Source: an uncultured Sphingomonas sp.
GTDB lineage: Bacteria; Pseudomonadota; Alphaproteobacteria; Sphingomonadales; Sphingomonadaceae
DNA: 64,000 bases
Assembly: GCF_936927845.1 (NCBI RefSeq)
Contig: NZ_CAKZHV010000067.1
Span: 1 to 64,000 of the forward strand
Direction of reading: 5' to 3'
Part shown: one piece after another, positions 6,844 through 16,713 of the stretch
How positions within the stretch are numbered: position 1 is the stretch's first letter
How the letters are laid out: each line of letters begins with the position of its first letter
Notes under the pieces: generated by a model
Told to the model about the DNA's origin: nothing
Databases searched by the model: none
What the model saw: the letters and a program-made list of their open reading frames with translations, nothing else
Translations under genes and position numbers: made by a program

Positions 6844-9666
6844 ATGTATCCTACCAACCGCCGGTGGTTACTGGCGTCGACGCTGCTCGCCACCGTCACG
6901 TCGCCCGCCCTCGCGCAGACCAATTCCGCGACCAGCGCGGTCGCCGCCGATGGCACGCCGTCCGATGCCGCCGCGCAAGGCGACATCGTCGTCACCGGCT
7001 CGCGCCTCGCCCGGCCCGAGCTGACGCAGGCCGCGCCGATCTCGACCGTCACCGCGCAGGAATTCGCCCTATCGGGGCAGGTCAACGTCGAGAACGTGCT
7101 GAAGGACCTGCCGCAACTCATTCCGAGCACGACGGGGGCGTCGAACAATCCCGGCGGCGGCGTCGCGACCGCCGACCTGCGCGGGCTCGGCTCGACGCGC
7201 ACGCTCGTGCTCGTCAACGGGCGGCGATACGTCTCGTACGACGCCAATCAGGTGGTCGATCTGAACACGATCCCGACCGCGCTGATCGAGCGCGTCGACA
7301 TCGTCACCGGCGGCAAGTCGGCGGTATACGGCTCCGACGCGATCTCGGGCGTGGTCAATTTCGTGCTCAAGCAGGATTTCACCGGTGCCGAGGCGAGTGC
7401 GGATTATCGCATCAACCAGGCGGGTGACGGCGGCACCTTCAACACCAACCTGCTGCTCGGCGGCAATTTCGACGAAGGCCGCGGTAACGCGACGATCTAT
7501 TTCGATTATACCAAGCGCAACGCGGTGCAGCAGAACGCGCGCAGCTATTCGCAGCAGGCGCTGGTCGATGACGGCTCGGGCGGGCTGATCGCAGGCGGGT
7601 CGGGGTCGATCCCGGGCACGCGCTTCGTGGTCGGCGGGGTCAACCGCAAGTTCGAGCAGGATGGCAGCTATTCGAGCTACAGCTCGCTGACCGACGCGTA
7701 CAATTATACCCCCGACAATTACCTGCAGGTGCCGCAGGAACGTTTCCTGTTGAGCGCGCAGGCGCATTATGACGTCAGTGACAGGCTGACCGTCTATGCC
7801 GAAGGGCAGTTCATCAACAACCGCGTCAAGAATCAGCTCGCGCCGACGCCGTTCACCGGATCGGTCGCGCTCGACGTCGATTCCTCGTTCCTGTCGGCCT
7901 CGTCGCAGTCGCTGCTGCGGTCGCTCGACACCGATGGCGACGGCTACGTGACCTCGACGATCTACCGCCGCCTGAGCGAGGTCGGCCCGCGCATCTCCTC
8001 GATCGACAACGACGCTTACCGTGTCGTGCTGGGCGGGCGCGGCAATCTGGGCGGCGACTGGTCGTACGACGCTTATTACAGCTATTCGCGCACCAAGTCG
8101 CAGGAAACGCAGACCGGCAACGTGTCGCGCAGCCGCGTGCTGCAGGCGCTGCGCACGACCTATGACGCGAGCGGCAACCTCGTCTGCTCGAACACCGCCA
8201 ACGGGTGCGTCCCGCTCAACATCTTTGGCGCGGGCAACATCAGCTCGGCCGCAGCGGCGTTCATCACCATCCCGGTGCAGAACAGCAGCACGATCAGCGA
8301 ACAGGTGGCGAGCGCGTCGATCACCAACAAGAACCTGTTCGATTTAGGCGCGGGGCCTGCAGGGATCGTGTTCGGCACCGAATATCGCAAGGAAGCGGGC
8401 AGCTACAATCCCGACTTCTCGCTGTCGTCGGGCGACGTCGTCGGCTTCAATGCGGGCGAGGGTTTGAGCGGCGGCTATGACGTAAAGGAGCTCTACACCG
8501 AAGTCGACGTGCCGCTGATCGCGGACAAGCCGTTCTTCAACCGGCTGGAGGCAAACGGCGCGTACCGGTACAGTTACTATTCCACCGCGGCGAAATCGGT
8601 CAGCACCTATTCGGGCGGGCTCGTCTGGGCGCCGATCAAGGACATCAGCCTGCGCGGGCAATATTCCCGCGCGGTCCGTGCGCCGACCGTGTCGGACCTG
8701 TTCAGCGGATCGACGCAGAACTTCCCCGCCGCGACCGATCCGTGCACGCTCGCGGTCGCGCTGACCAACGCGACGCTCAACGCCAGCTGCCTCTCGACCG
8801 GTGTGCCCGCGGCATTGATCGGCACCGCCTATGACGGCGGCAGCACGCAGATCCAGACGATCCAGGGGGGCAACGCGAGCCTGCGCGAGGAAACCGCCAA
8901 CACCTGGACCGGCGGCGTGGTGCTGCAGCCGCGCTTCCTGCCCGGTTTCTCGTTCACCGCCGATTATTATCGCATCAAGATCGACAATTACATCGCGACG
9001 CCGGGCACCGCGAACCTGATCAACGCATGCTACGGCAATTCGGGCAACGGTTACGTGCCGTTCGACACCAGCTACTGCGCCTCGCTGCCGCGCGACGGCA
9101 ACAGTTACACGATCACCGACGCGGTCAGTACGCTCGCCAACACTGGCGGCGTCATCACCAAGGGCGTAGATTTTGAAGGGCGCTACAGCATGCCGCTCGG
9201 CTTCGGCGCATTCGGGGCGAGCGACAGCCGGCTGACGCTGCGTGCCAGCGGAACGCGTTTGATCTCGTTCGACTTCAATCCGCTGTCGGCGATCCCCGAT
9301 CTGACGATCAACTGCGCGGGCAAGTTCGGCAATTCGTGCGGCAACCCGTATGCCAAGTGGCGGCTGTCGAACCGGCTGACCTGGGCATCGGGCCCGGTGA
9401 CGCTGTCGGTGCTGCACCGCTACCTGTCGCCGGTCGACGACGACTCAGGCGATTATTCGGTCAGTCACATCAAGGCGTACAATTACTTCGACCTGTCGGC
9501 CGCGTTCGAGACCGAGGGCGGCTTCACCTGGTCGGTCGGCGTCAACAACGTGTTCAACCGCCAGCCGCCGGTCCTGGGCGACAATCAGGAACAGGCGAAC
9601 ACCTATCCCTCGACCTACGACCCATACGGTCGCGCCTTCTTCGTCGCGACGAAGCTGAGGTTCTGA
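6844..9666 (+). CDS. TonB-dependent outer-membrane receptor
   Basis: 940 residues from ATG 6844, preceded by GGGGAG with a 7-base gap. An N-terminal signal peptide ends ...SPALAQ. A TonB-box-like segment (GDIVVTGSR) leads into the plug domain (ENVLKDLPQLIPS, then LRGLGSTRTLVLVNGRRY and ERVDIVTGGKSAVYGSDAISGVVNF). The rest is a long beta-barrel with the receptor-type C-terminal region (SVGVNNVFNRQPP) and final strand ending ATKLRF. Such proteins import scarce ligands using TonB-ExbBD energy; in sphingomonads many take up oligosaccharides or plant compounds. No transporter or enzyme is adjacent to define the ligand. A strong hairpin follows. Confidence 0.93.
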   Translation: MYPTNRRWLLASTLLATVTSPALAQTNSATSAVAADGTPSDAAAQGDIVVTGSRLARPELTQAAPISTVTAQEFALSGQVNVENVLKDLPQLIPSTTGASNNPGGGVATADLRGLGSTRTLVLVNGRRYVSYDANQVVDLNTIPTALIERVDIVTGGKSAVYGSDAISGVVNFVLKQDFTGAEASADYRINQAGDGGTFNTNLLLGGNFDEGRGNATIYFDYTKRNAVQQNARSYSQQALVDDGSGGLIAGGSGSIPGTRFVVGGVNRKFEQDGSYSSYSSLTDAYNYTPDNYLQVPQERFLLSAQAHYDVSDRLTVYAEGQFINNRVKNQLAPTPFTGSVALDVDSSFLSASSQSLLRSLDTDGDGYVTSTIYRRLSEVGPRISSIDNDAYRVVLGGRGNLGGDWSYDAYYSYSRTKSQETQTGNVSRSRVLQALRTTYDASGNLVCSNTANGCVPLNIFGAGNISSAAAAFITIPVQNSSTISEQVASASITNKNLFDLGAGPAGIVFGTEYRKEAGSYNPDFSLSSGDVVGFNAGEGLSGGYDVKELYTEVDVPLIADKPFFNRLEANGAYRYSYYSTAAKSVSTYSGGLVWAPIKDISLRGQYSRAVRAPTVSDLFSGSTQNFPAATDPCTLAVALTNATLNASCLSTGVPAALIGTAYDGGSTQIQTIQGGNASLREETANTWTGGVVLQPRFLPGFSFTADYYRIKIDNYIATPGTANLINACYGNSGNGYVPFDTSYCASLPRDGNSYTITDAVSTLANTGGVITKGVDFEGRYSMPLGFGAFGASDSRLTLRASGTRLISFDFNPLSAIPDLTINCAGKFGNSCGNPYAKWRLSNRLTWASGPVTLSVLHRYLSPVDDDSGDYSVSHIKAYNYFDLSAAFETEGGFTWSVGVNNVFNRQPPVLGDNQEQANTYPSTYDPYGRAFFVATKLRF

Positions 9667-9673
9667 TGCGTTG

Positions 9674-9700
9674 GGGGCGGCACGTCGCGCGTGCCGCCCC
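9674..9700. terminator. Bidirectional terminator hairpin
   Basis: Perfect 11-bp arms GGGGCGGCACG (9674-9684) and CGTGCCGCCCC (9690-9700) enclose a 5-nt loop. It sits between the converging receptor gene (stop at 9666) and response-regulator gene (stop at 9712). No T-tract is evident. Confidence 0.65.
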
Positions 9701-9711
9701 GACCTGTCGCG

Positions 9712-10509
9712 TCAGGCGGCGCGGACCTGCGGCAGGAACAGATAGCCGCGGCTGCGCACGGTGCGCACCATCTCGTCGCCGCCGCCCGCCATCAGCTTGG
9801 CGCGCAAACGACTGACCTTCACGTCGATGGTACGGTCGTTGATCCCCCCTTCCCGGCTGTGGAGCAAATCGGCAAGCTTCTCGCGCGAGTGGACGACGTG
9901 CGGCTCTTCGACGAACAGCAGCATCATCTCGAATTCGCTGTCCGACAGCGGCACCAGCTCGCCCGCCGGGGTGACGACGCGGCGGGACAGCCGGTCGAGC
10001 CGCCAGCCGGCAAAGGTGAACAACAGCGCGGGCGAAGCGCCGCTGTCCGCTTCCTCCTTGTCGCTGCCGCCGGTCGCCAGCCCGCGCCGCCTGAGCACCG
10101 CGCGCACCCGCGCCAGCATCTCGCGCGGACTGTTGGGCTTTGACACGTAGTCGTCAGCACCCAGTTCCAGCGCGACGACGCGGTCGACCTCGCTCGTCAC
10201 CGCGGAGAACATGATCACGCTGGGATGATCGGCCGCGCTCGTCAACGTGCGCAGGATCGACAAACCGTCCTCGCCCGGCATCATCATGTCGAGGATGATC
10301 AGGTCACACGGCCGATATGACAACCGCTCGCGCAGCGCCGCCCCGCTCGCGACCGCCTCCGCGCCTAGGCTGTGGCTGGTCAGGTAATCGGTCAACAATT
10401 CACGGATGCCGGGATCGTCGTCGACGATCACGATCCGCGGCGCCACTGGCGCGCCGGCACCAGGAACGCTGGGGGGCGAGCCGGTCGTGGCTAGGCAGGC
10501 GGCGGTCAT
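9712..10509 (-). CDS. Orphan OmpR/PhoB-family response regulator
   Basis: 265 residues. After a short Ala/Pro/Gly-rich N-terminus, the receiver domain shows DDDPGIREL, phospho-acceptor context IILDMMMPGEDG and Lys in DDYVSKPNSP; a winged-helix domain follows (LSDSEFEMMLLFVEEP, NDRTIDVKVSRLRAKL). No histidine kinase is adjacent. It shares the unusual MMPGEDGLSILR segment and overall organisation with the regulator at 2.4-3.2 kb, so the pair are paralogues and could share that kinase. It lies between two TonB-dependent receptor genes and is divergent from the second. Confidence 0.9.
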   Translation of the reverse strand: MTAACLATTGSPPSVPGAGAPVAPRIVIVDDDPGIRELLTDYLTSHSLGAEAVASGAALRERLSYRPCDLIILDMMMPGEDGLSILRTLTSAADHPSVIMFSAVTSEVDRVVALELGADDYVSKPNSPREMLARVRAVLRRRGLATGGSDKEEADSGASPALLFTFAGWRLDRLSRRVVTPAGELVPLSDSEFEMMLLFVEEPHVVHSREKLADLLHSREGGINDRTIDVKVSRLRAKLMAGGGDEMVRTVRSRGYLFLPQVRAA

Positions 10510-10921
10510 CGGGCGCCGCCTGTCACATCGTGTGGGACGAGGCGTACGGACGAGTGCGCGAATGACATGAGCGTTTCCTTGCTAACGGGCCCGTAACGGG
10601 CAGCAAGACTGCCGTGTCAGCGTCAGATTTCCGGCAGATTGCACGATGTTGCAACGATCGCTCGCGCTCGTGTCACGCTGGACCGGCACCGCCCAGTAAC
10701 GTGATTGTGCCGCAATCCTTCGTAACTCCTCAGCAGGATCGTATTTTTGTAAAGCTATTTGGCAATATAGTGCGGCACGCTTTCCACACGGTCCGATGAT
10801 GATATCATGCATCGTCAAACCATCCATAGTTTTCACCAAAACATCATATTGCCCCACCACTTGAGACGCACTGCCGGAGCACAATGCGACGCGGCCAGTC
10901 AACTCAGAGCGGGAAGATTTG
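10510..10921. other. Divergent intergenic region without a gene
   Basis: This 412-bp gap separates the minus-strand response regulator from the plus-strand receptor. It holds a compound inverted repeat: CTTGCT (10578-10583) pairs with AGCAAG (10602-10607), with GCCCGT-a-ACGGGC inside, containing the palindrome ACGGGCCCGT (10585-10594). Further on is an A+T-richer stretch around 10740-10870, with the palindrome ATGATATCAT, that probably carries the receptor promoter. No convincing -35/-10 pair could be fixed by eye, and no coding sequence is seen. Confidence 0.5.
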
Positions 10922-13483
10922 ATGTTTCATGTATTAGCGGGCAGCGCAATGGCGCTGGTACTCGTCACGCCGCTGGCGGCGGCAGCGCAGTCGACCGGAA
11001 CGGTCGACGCGGAAAACGAGATCGTCGTCGAAGGATCGCGCAGCCCGCGCGACGTGAACGGGATCGAGCTGCCCGACACGCCCAAGGCGAAGGCGGTGCT
11101 GACGCAGGAACTGATCGAGCGGCGTACGCCGGGTCAGTCGATCCTCGACACGATCAACCTCGTGCCCGGTGTCAACTTCACCAACAGCGATCCCTACGGC
11201 AGTTCCGGCGGCAATCTGCGCATCCGCGGCTTTGACGGCAATCGCGTGTCGCTGACGTTTGACGGCATCCCGCTGAACGACTCGGGCAATTACGCGATCT
11301 ATTCCAACCAGCAGCTCGATCCCGAGTTGATCGAGCAGGTGAACGTCAATTTCGGCGCGACCGACGTCGACTCCCCGACCGCCAGCGCGTCGGGTGGCAC
11401 CGTCAACTACCGCTCGCTGATCCCGAGCGAGAAGCTGGGCGCCATCGTCGATTATTCACACGGCAGCTTCGACATGAACCGCGTGTTCGGGCTGATCAAC
11501 ACCGGCGTGTTCACCACGTTCGGCACCAAGGCGTGGGTGTCGGCAAGCGAGCAGCGCTACGATCAATATCGCGGCTCGGGGGAAATCTACAAACAACAGT
11601 TCAACGCCAAGATCTACCAGCCGCTGGGATCGAACGGCGACTTCATATCGGTCGCGGCGCACTACAATCAGAACCGCAACAATTCGTACAGCAACCCAAC
11701 GCTCGCCAACATCCGCACGGTGCTCGGCACCGGCGTCGTCCCGTCGAGCGGGGTGAGCGCGGACACGCCTTACACGCTCGACCTGAACAAGGCACAATAT
11801 GACGCGGTGTTCGGCGACACCTCGTCGAGCTACCTCTACGACGCTTCATGCGCGCTGCCATCGGCGAGCGGCGTCTCGGGCACGAGCCAGAACGACCGCA
11901 CCGCGTGCGGCAACGTCGCGGCGACCGCGATCAATCCGTCGAACACCGGCAACTTCCGCGTCAACGCGCGCAAGACGCTGAGCGATCGGCTGACCTTCAC
12001 CTTTGACGGCGCGTACACCTTCACGCGCGCGAACGGCGGTGGGTCGACGGTGCTGGCCGAAAGCGATGGCAGCGCCACCAACGCGAGTGGAACCGCGGCG
12101 GCGACCGACGTCTACACCTATCAGTTGCAGCGGCTGGGCGCCGGTGTCGCTAGCGCGGTCGACCTGAGCGGCGACGGCGACACGCTCGACTACGTCCGCG
12201 TCTATTTTCCGTCGAACACACGAACGCAGCGTTTCACCGCGATCGCGGGGCTGCGCTACGAACTGGACGCCAGTAATGCGGTGCGCGTCGCCTATACCTG
12301 GGACCGTGCGCGCCACCGCCAAACCGGGGAGGCCAGTCTGCTCGACGCGACCGGCACGCCCTATAACGTGTTCAGCGCCCTGGACGGTGAGGGTGATTAC
12401 GCGGTGCTCGACGCGGCAGGCAACGTCGTCAACAAACGCAACCGATTATCCTACGCAATCCTGCACCAGGTCTCGGGCGAATATCGCGGTAGCTTCTTCG
12501 AAGATCGGCTGAAGGTCGCGCTCGGCGTTCGCGCGCCGTTCTTCCGCCGCAACCTGACCAATTATTGCTACACCATCCCCGGCAATTCGAGCGACGCGTA
12601 CTGCACCTCGCAGACCGCGGCGCAGGTGGCGGCGAATGCGACAACCGCGAGCTACGGCGCACCTTATGCCAATCGTATCAAGACCTACAATGCCGTGCTG
12701 CCCAACGTCGGTCTGACCTATCAGTTCGTGCCGCACCTGAGCATGTTCACCAGCTACGCCAAGGGTTTCTCGGCGCCGCGTACCGACAATCTCTACGCGT
12801 TCGATGACGTGACGATCGTCCCGACCAGCGCGGTCAAGCCCGAGAAGACCGACTCCTTCGACTTAGGGTTGCGTTATTCCTCGCGACTGGTCCAGGCGCA
12901 GGTCGCGGGCTGGTACATCCATTACACCAACCGCATCGTCTCGACCACGACGACGCTGGAGGGCGGCGGTACGCTGACCACCGACCGCAATGTCGGCACG
13001 GTAGAGAGCAAGGGGGTGGACGCGAACATCGGGATCACGCCGAACAAGCATCTGTCGCTCTACGGCTTTGCTTCCTACGCCGATGCGCGGCTGCAGGACG
13101 ACGTGCTTGATGCGAACGGCGCGGTCCTGCTCGCGACCGCGGGCAAGTTCGTGGTGGAAACGCCCAAATGGCAATATGGCGGGCGCGCGCAGGTCGAGCT
13201 CGATCCCTTCTCGCTCGGCGTTCAGGTCAAGCACGTCGGACGCCGTTACGTGACCGACGTCAACGACCTGCTCGTCGCGGGCTACACCACCGTCGATCTC
13301 GACGCGCGCGCCAGCCTGGCGCGGTTCGGGCTGGAGAACACCTTTCTCCAACTGAACGTCACCAACCTGTTCGAGGAGCGCTATTTCGGCAATCTCTCGA
13401 CCGCGACGAGTGCGTCGGGCACCACGCGCTATACCTTTGGCGCGCCGCGCACCGTGATCGGATCGATCCACTTCGCGTTCTGA
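10922..13483 (+). CDS. TonB-dependent outer-membrane receptor
   Basis: 853 residues from ATG 10922, which follows GGGAAG with a 5-base gap; the TTG just before is an unlikely start. The signal peptide ends ...PLAAAAQS. A TonB-box-like ENEIVVEGSR is followed by a plug domain (SILDTINLVPGVNF, GGNLRIRGFDGNRVSLTFDGIPLND) and a barrel ending IGSIHFAF. The barrel has the conserved VKPEKTDSFDLGLRY and LNVTNLFEERYFG segments. It is monocistronic, bounded by a hairpin at 13491-13515. The ligand cannot be deduced; it lies beside, but points towards, the hexuronate operon. Confidence 0.92.
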   Translation: MFHVLAGSAMALVLVTPLAAAAQSTGTVDAENEIVVEGSRSPRDVNGIELPDTPKAKAVLTQELIERRTPGQSILDTINLVPGVNFTNSDPYGSSGGNLRIRGFDGNRVSLTFDGIPLNDSGNYAIYSNQQLDPELIEQVNVNFGATDVDSPTASASGGTVNYRSLIPSEKLGAIVDYSHGSFDMNRVFGLINTGVFTTFGTKAWVSASEQRYDQYRGSGEIYKQQFNAKIYQPLGSNGDFISVAAHYNQNRNNSYSNPTLANIRTVLGTGVVPSSGVSADTPYTLDLNKAQYDAVFGDTSSSYLYDASCALPSASGVSGTSQNDRTACGNVAATAINPSNTGNFRVNARKTLSDRLTFTFDGAYTFTRANGGGSTVLAESDGSATNASGTAAATDVYTYQLQRLGAGVASAVDLSGDGDTLDYVRVYFPSNTRTQRFTAIAGLRYELDASNAVRVAYTWDRARHRQTGEASLLDATGTPYNVFSALDGEGDYAVLDAAGNVVNKRNRLSYAILHQVSGEYRGSFFEDRLKVALGVRAPFFRRNLTNYCYTIPGNSSDAYCTSQTAAQVAANATTASYGAPYANRIKTYNAVLPNVGLTYQFVPHLSMFTSYAKGFSAPRTDNLYAFDDVTIVPTSAVKPEKTDSFDLGLRYSSRLVQAQVAGWYIHYTNRIVSTTTTLEGGGTLTTDRNVGTVESKGVDANIGITPNKHLSLYGFASYADARLQDDVLDANGAVLLATAGKFVVETPKWQYGGRAQVELDPFSLGVQVKHVGRRYVTDVNDLLVAGYTTVDLDARASLARFGLENTFLQLNVTNLFEERYFGNLSTATSASGTTRYTFGAPRTVIGSIHFAF

Positions 13484-13490
13484 CGCGGCG

Positions 13491-13515
13491 GGGGCGCTGC
13501 CGCGTGCAGCGCCCC
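13491..13515. terminator. Hairpin between converging receptor and GH2 genes
   Basis: Arms GGGGCGCTG (13491-13499) and CAGCGCCCC (13507-13515) pair perfectly around a 7-nt loop, 8 bp past the receptor stop and 18 bp before the stop of the converging GH2 gene. Confidence 0.6.
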
Positions 13516-13532
13516 TGATCGTCGGCGCGATC

Positions 13533-15470
13533 CTATTGGCCGGCGGGCGTGCCGGCAGCCCTTGCCTGATAGAAATCGGAGAGGACGCCGAACGCTTCCT
13601 TGCGCTCACCCGTTTCTGAGATCAGCCCCTTTCGATTCCAGCCCTGCTGGAAATCGGGGTTCTGCCGCCTGGGCGAGCGGAAATCCTTCAGGATCCACGG
13701 CGACATGCCGCGCAGGGTCGGCAGCCGCGCCGCCATCGCCAGCTTCGCGCGGTAATAATCTGCCTGATAATCCTCCGAGAACTTCTGCTTGTTGGCGGGA
13801 TCGTGGAAGCCCGCGCGCGCGTCGGCGCCGAATTCCGAGAAGATCAACGGCTTGTCCGCGGGCACGCGCCACTCGCTGGCGGGCAGGTCGCGCAACCGGT
13901 CGGGCGTGTACCAGCCGTTGTAGGTGTTGATCGCCAGCACGTCGAGCGCGGGAGCGAGCGGATCGGCGAGCGTCATCACCGGATGGTTCACGTTCGGCTC
14001 GCGCTCCACCAGCAAGGCGGCGCTGACCAGCCTTGTGTCGTCCATCCGCCGTGCGTCGGCGACGAGCGTACGCAGGAAGGCGTTGCGCTGATCGTTGACG
14101 GGCGTTTCGTTGGCGACGCTCCAGATCGCGATCGCGGCGCGGTTGCGGTCGCGCAGGATGTTCTCCGCCAGCATCGTCCGCGCACGCCTGAGCGTGTCGG
14201 GGTTGCCCCAGGCGACGCGCCAATAAACGGGCACTTCGCTCCACACGATCAGCCCGAGTTCGTCGGCGAGCCGCAGCGTCACCTCGGAATGCGGATAATG
14301 CGCCAGCCGCACGAAATTGCCGTGCAGCCCGTCCTTGATCTCCGACAGGAGCGCGCGGCTAGCCGCCGGGGTCATCGCGCGTGTCGGCTCGGCGCCCAGC
14401 TCCTCCTCGTGCATCGAGATGCCGCGCAGGTAGACGGGCCTGCCGTTCAGCAGGATATCGGCGCCGCGCAACTCGATTGTGCGGAACCCGATACGGTCGC
14501 GCCAGTGGTCCGCACCCGCCTCGATGCTCACGTCGTACAATTGCGGGCGCTCGGGCGACCAGCGCACCAGCGCGGCGGGTGCGGCCATCGTCGCGCGCCA
14601 GTTGCCCGCAGCGTCGGTGCGCCCGGTCTGGTCGAGCCCGAGCGCCGCGATCCGCAAGCGCACCGCACGGTTCGCCGCCTGCGGCCCGTCGAGATGGACG
14701 TCGGCCGCCAGCCGCCCGTCGCGGGTCAGCCGCACCCACGCATCGTCGACATAGGTGTCAGGGGTGGCGATCAACCGCACGGCGCGCGTGATGCCGCCGT
14801 AATTCTCCCAATCGGTGACGGGCGGCGGCACCGTCGCCTCGGTTGCCTGCGAATCGACCCCGACGGTCAATTGATTGCTGCCGTCGCGCAGCAGCCGCGT
14901 CACGTCAAAGGCGAAGGGCGTGAACCCGCCCTCATGTCGGCCGACCTCCTGCCCATTCAAGTACACACGCGTCGCGTAATTCGCCGCACCGAAGCGCAGG
15001 AAATACCGCCCCTGCCGCTTTGTCGGCGCGGCGAAATTGCGCTGGTACCACATCAGTCCATCGTAATGGCGTAGCTCGGCGGCATGGGTCAGCCACGACG
15101 ATGGCAGCGAAGCGAGCGGCGAGCGCGCGAGATCGAACTCGTACAAGGTGCGACTGTCGCTCGCCATCGCCTGACGCACGTCGACGTCGCGCCAGCGCTG
15201 CTGCCCACTATCGGGCGCTTCACCGTGGAAGCCCGCGATGCCCGATCGGAACGGATCGATCGAATAATGCCACGGGCCCGACAGGTCGGTGCCGTCGCGC
15301 AGGTCGGCCGCGACGAGCAACGGCGTCGGGGGCGGCAGCGGTGCATTGGGTAGGGCTTGAACCGCGCCCGATGCCGGCGTGGGCGGTGATGTCTGCTGCG
15401 CCGCGATCGGACCGATCGCCAGCGCCGCGATCAATCCCGCACCTACCAGCGTGAACCTGCTCGACATCAT
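13533..15470 (-). CDS. Exported glycoside hydrolase family 2 enzyme, probable beta-glucuronidase
   Basis: 645 residues with an N-terminal signal peptide ending ...GPIAAQQ. The GH2 order is clear: a sugar-binding jelly-roll (DLSGPWHYSIDP, LMWYQRNF, VYLNGQEVGRHEGGFTPFAFDVT), an immunoglobulin-like middle domain, then a TIM barrel (LNGRPVYLRGISMHEEE). The acid/base is in WSVANETPVND and the nucleophile in LIFSEFGADA. The family includes beta-glucuronidases, galactosidases and mannosidases. Glucuronidase is preferred because the gene is last in an operon with uxuA in a hexuronate island. The product is likely periplasmic, freeing glucuronate from imported glucuronides. GGGAGAGG precedes the double ATG; ATG 15467 is an equally good start. 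Confidence 0.85.
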   Translation of the reverse strand: MMSSRFTLVGAGLIAALAIGPIAAQQTSPPTPASGAVQALPNAPLPPPTPLLVAADLRDGTDLSGPWHYSIDPFRSGIAGFHGEAPDSGQQRWRDVDVRQAMASDSRTLYEFDLARSPLASLPSSWLTHAAELRHYDGLMWYQRNFAAPTKRQGRYFLRFGAANYATRVYLNGQEVGRHEGGFTPFAFDVTRLLRDGSNQLTVGVDSQATEATVPPPVTDWENYGGITRAVRLIATPDTYVDDAWVRLTRDGRLAADVHLDGPQAANRAVRLRIAALGLDQTGRTDAAGNWRATMAAPAALVRWSPERPQLYDVSIEAGADHWRDRIGFRTIELRGADILLNGRPVYLRGISMHEEELGAEPTRAMTPAASRALLSEIKDGLHGNFVRLAHYPHSEVTLRLADELGLIVWSEVPVYWRVAWGNPDTLRRARTMLAENILRDRNRAAIAIWSVANETPVNDQRNAFLRTLVADARRMDDTRLVSAALLVEREPNVNHPVMTLADPLAPALDVLAINTYNGWYTPDRLRDLPASEWRVPADKPLIFSEFGADARAGFHDPANKQKFSEDYQADYYRAKLAMAARLPTLRGMSPWILKDFRSPRRQNPDFQQGWNRKGLISETGERKEAFGVLSDFYQARAAGTPAGQ

Positions 15471-15514
15471 CGCCTCTCCCGCCTCTTCATCGCCCGCGGT
15501 CGTTCGCCGCGGTG

Positions 15515-16684
15515 TTACTCGTCAGAATGTGTCGCGTGCGCGATCCCCGCTTCCAGCCCGCGCAACTCGGCCAAGCCGCGCATTCGGCCGAGCAGCGAAT
15601 AGCCCGGATTGGTCACCTTGCTCAGATCGTCGAGCATCTGGTGCCCGTGGTCCGGGCGCATCGGGATCGCGCGTGCTTCACGCCGTTGCAGCCGGTGCAC
15701 TGCCGCGACCACCGCCGCCATGCCGGCGTCACCCGCCAGATGCGGTGCCTCGTGGAATGCGCCGTTCGCCTCGCGCTGCACCGAGCGCAGATGGAGGAAG
15801 TTGATCCGCGCGCCCAGGCGATCGACCATCCCGGCGAGGTCGTTGTCGGCGCGGACGCCGAACGATCCGGTGCACATGCACAATCCGTTCGACCGGTTGG
15901 GCACCGCGTCGAACAGGGCGGCCACGTCGTGCTCGGTGCTGACGACGCGCGGCAGGCCGAAGATCGGAAACGGCGGGTCGTCGGGGTGGACGACCAACTG
16001 CACACCCACCTCGTCGGCGACCGGACAGACCGCGCGCAGGAACGCGACATGGTTCGCGCGCAGCGTGTCGGCGTCAATACCGTCGTAGCCGCGTACGGCG
16101 TCCAGGAACGCTGCGGCGGTGAAGCTTTCCTCGCTGCCCGGCAAACCGGCGATGATCGTCCGCTCGAGCCGGTGGCGCGCCGCCTCGTCCATCGCATGAA
16201 ACCGGCGTTCGGCCGCCGCCAGCGTGTCGGGCGCGTAATCGCCTTGTGCGCCGGGCCGTGCGAGCATGAACAGGTCGAACGCCGCCACCATCTCGAGCTC
16301 GAACCTGAGCGCCAGCGCGCCGTCGGGCATCGGCCACGCCAGATCGGTGCGCGTCCAGTCGAGCAGCGGCATGAAATTATAGGTGACGACGCGGATCCCG
16401 GCCGCGGCGAGGTGACGCAGGCTGATGCGATACGCCTCGATCAGCCGGTCCCAGTCAGGCCCACGCTTCTTGATGTCCTCGTGCACCGGCAGGCTCTCGA
16501 CCACGGTCCAGTCGAGCCCAACCGCCTGCACCATCGCGCGGCGCGCCGTGATCGCCTCGAGCGGCCAGACCTCGCCGTTGGGAATGTCGTGCAGCGCGGT
16601 CACCACCTCGGTCGCGCCGGCCTGGCGGATGTCGCGCAACGCGACCGGATCGGCGGGGCCGAACCAGCGCATCGTCTGCGTCAT
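15515..16684 (-). CDS. uxuA: Mannonate dehydratase UxuA
   Basis: 389 residues. D-mannonate is dehydrated to 2-keto-3-deoxy-D-gluconate in the hexuronate pathway. The N-terminus MTQTMRWFGPADPVAL...RQAGATEVVTALH matches the family start nearly residue for residue, as do VESLPVHEDIKKR, VTYNFMPLLDWTRTDL, VVHPDDPPFPIFGLPR and FLHLRSVQRE. The His, Cys and Asp metal ligands of the Mn/Fe site appear as HPDDPP, GLCMCTGSFG and RPDHGHQ. ATG 16684 is preferred by homology. A GTG at 16717 overlaps the stop of the upstream hydrolase as GTGA and would add 11 residues, so translational coupling is likely. Confidence 0.95.
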   Translation of the reverse strand: MTQTMRWFGPADPVALRDIRQAGATEVVTALHDIPNGEVWPLEAITARRAMVQAVGLDWTVVESLPVHEDIKKRGPDWDRLIEAYRISLRHLAAAGIRVVTYNFMPLLDWTRTDLAWPMPDGALALRFELEMVAAFDLFMLARPGAQGDYAPDTLAAAERRFHAMDEAARHRLERTIIAGLPGSEESFTAAAFLDAVRGYDGIDADTLRANHVAFLRAVCPVADEVGVQLVVHPDDPPFPIFGLPRVVSTEHDVAALFDAVPNRSNGLCMCTGSFGVRADNDLAGMVDRLGARINFLHLRSVQREANGAFHEAPHLAGDAGMAAVVAAVHRLQRREARAIPMRPDHGHQMLDDLSKVTNPGYSLLGRMRGLAELRGLEAGIAHATHSDE

Positions 16685-16713
16685 CCGTGGCGCGTCGCCG
16701 CTCCCCTCGTCGC

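Noticed and set aside
10800..10820. ATGATATCAT region as a regulator operator
   Set aside because: A 10-bp palindrome in an A+T-rich patch with no partner copy elsewhere; too weak to call.
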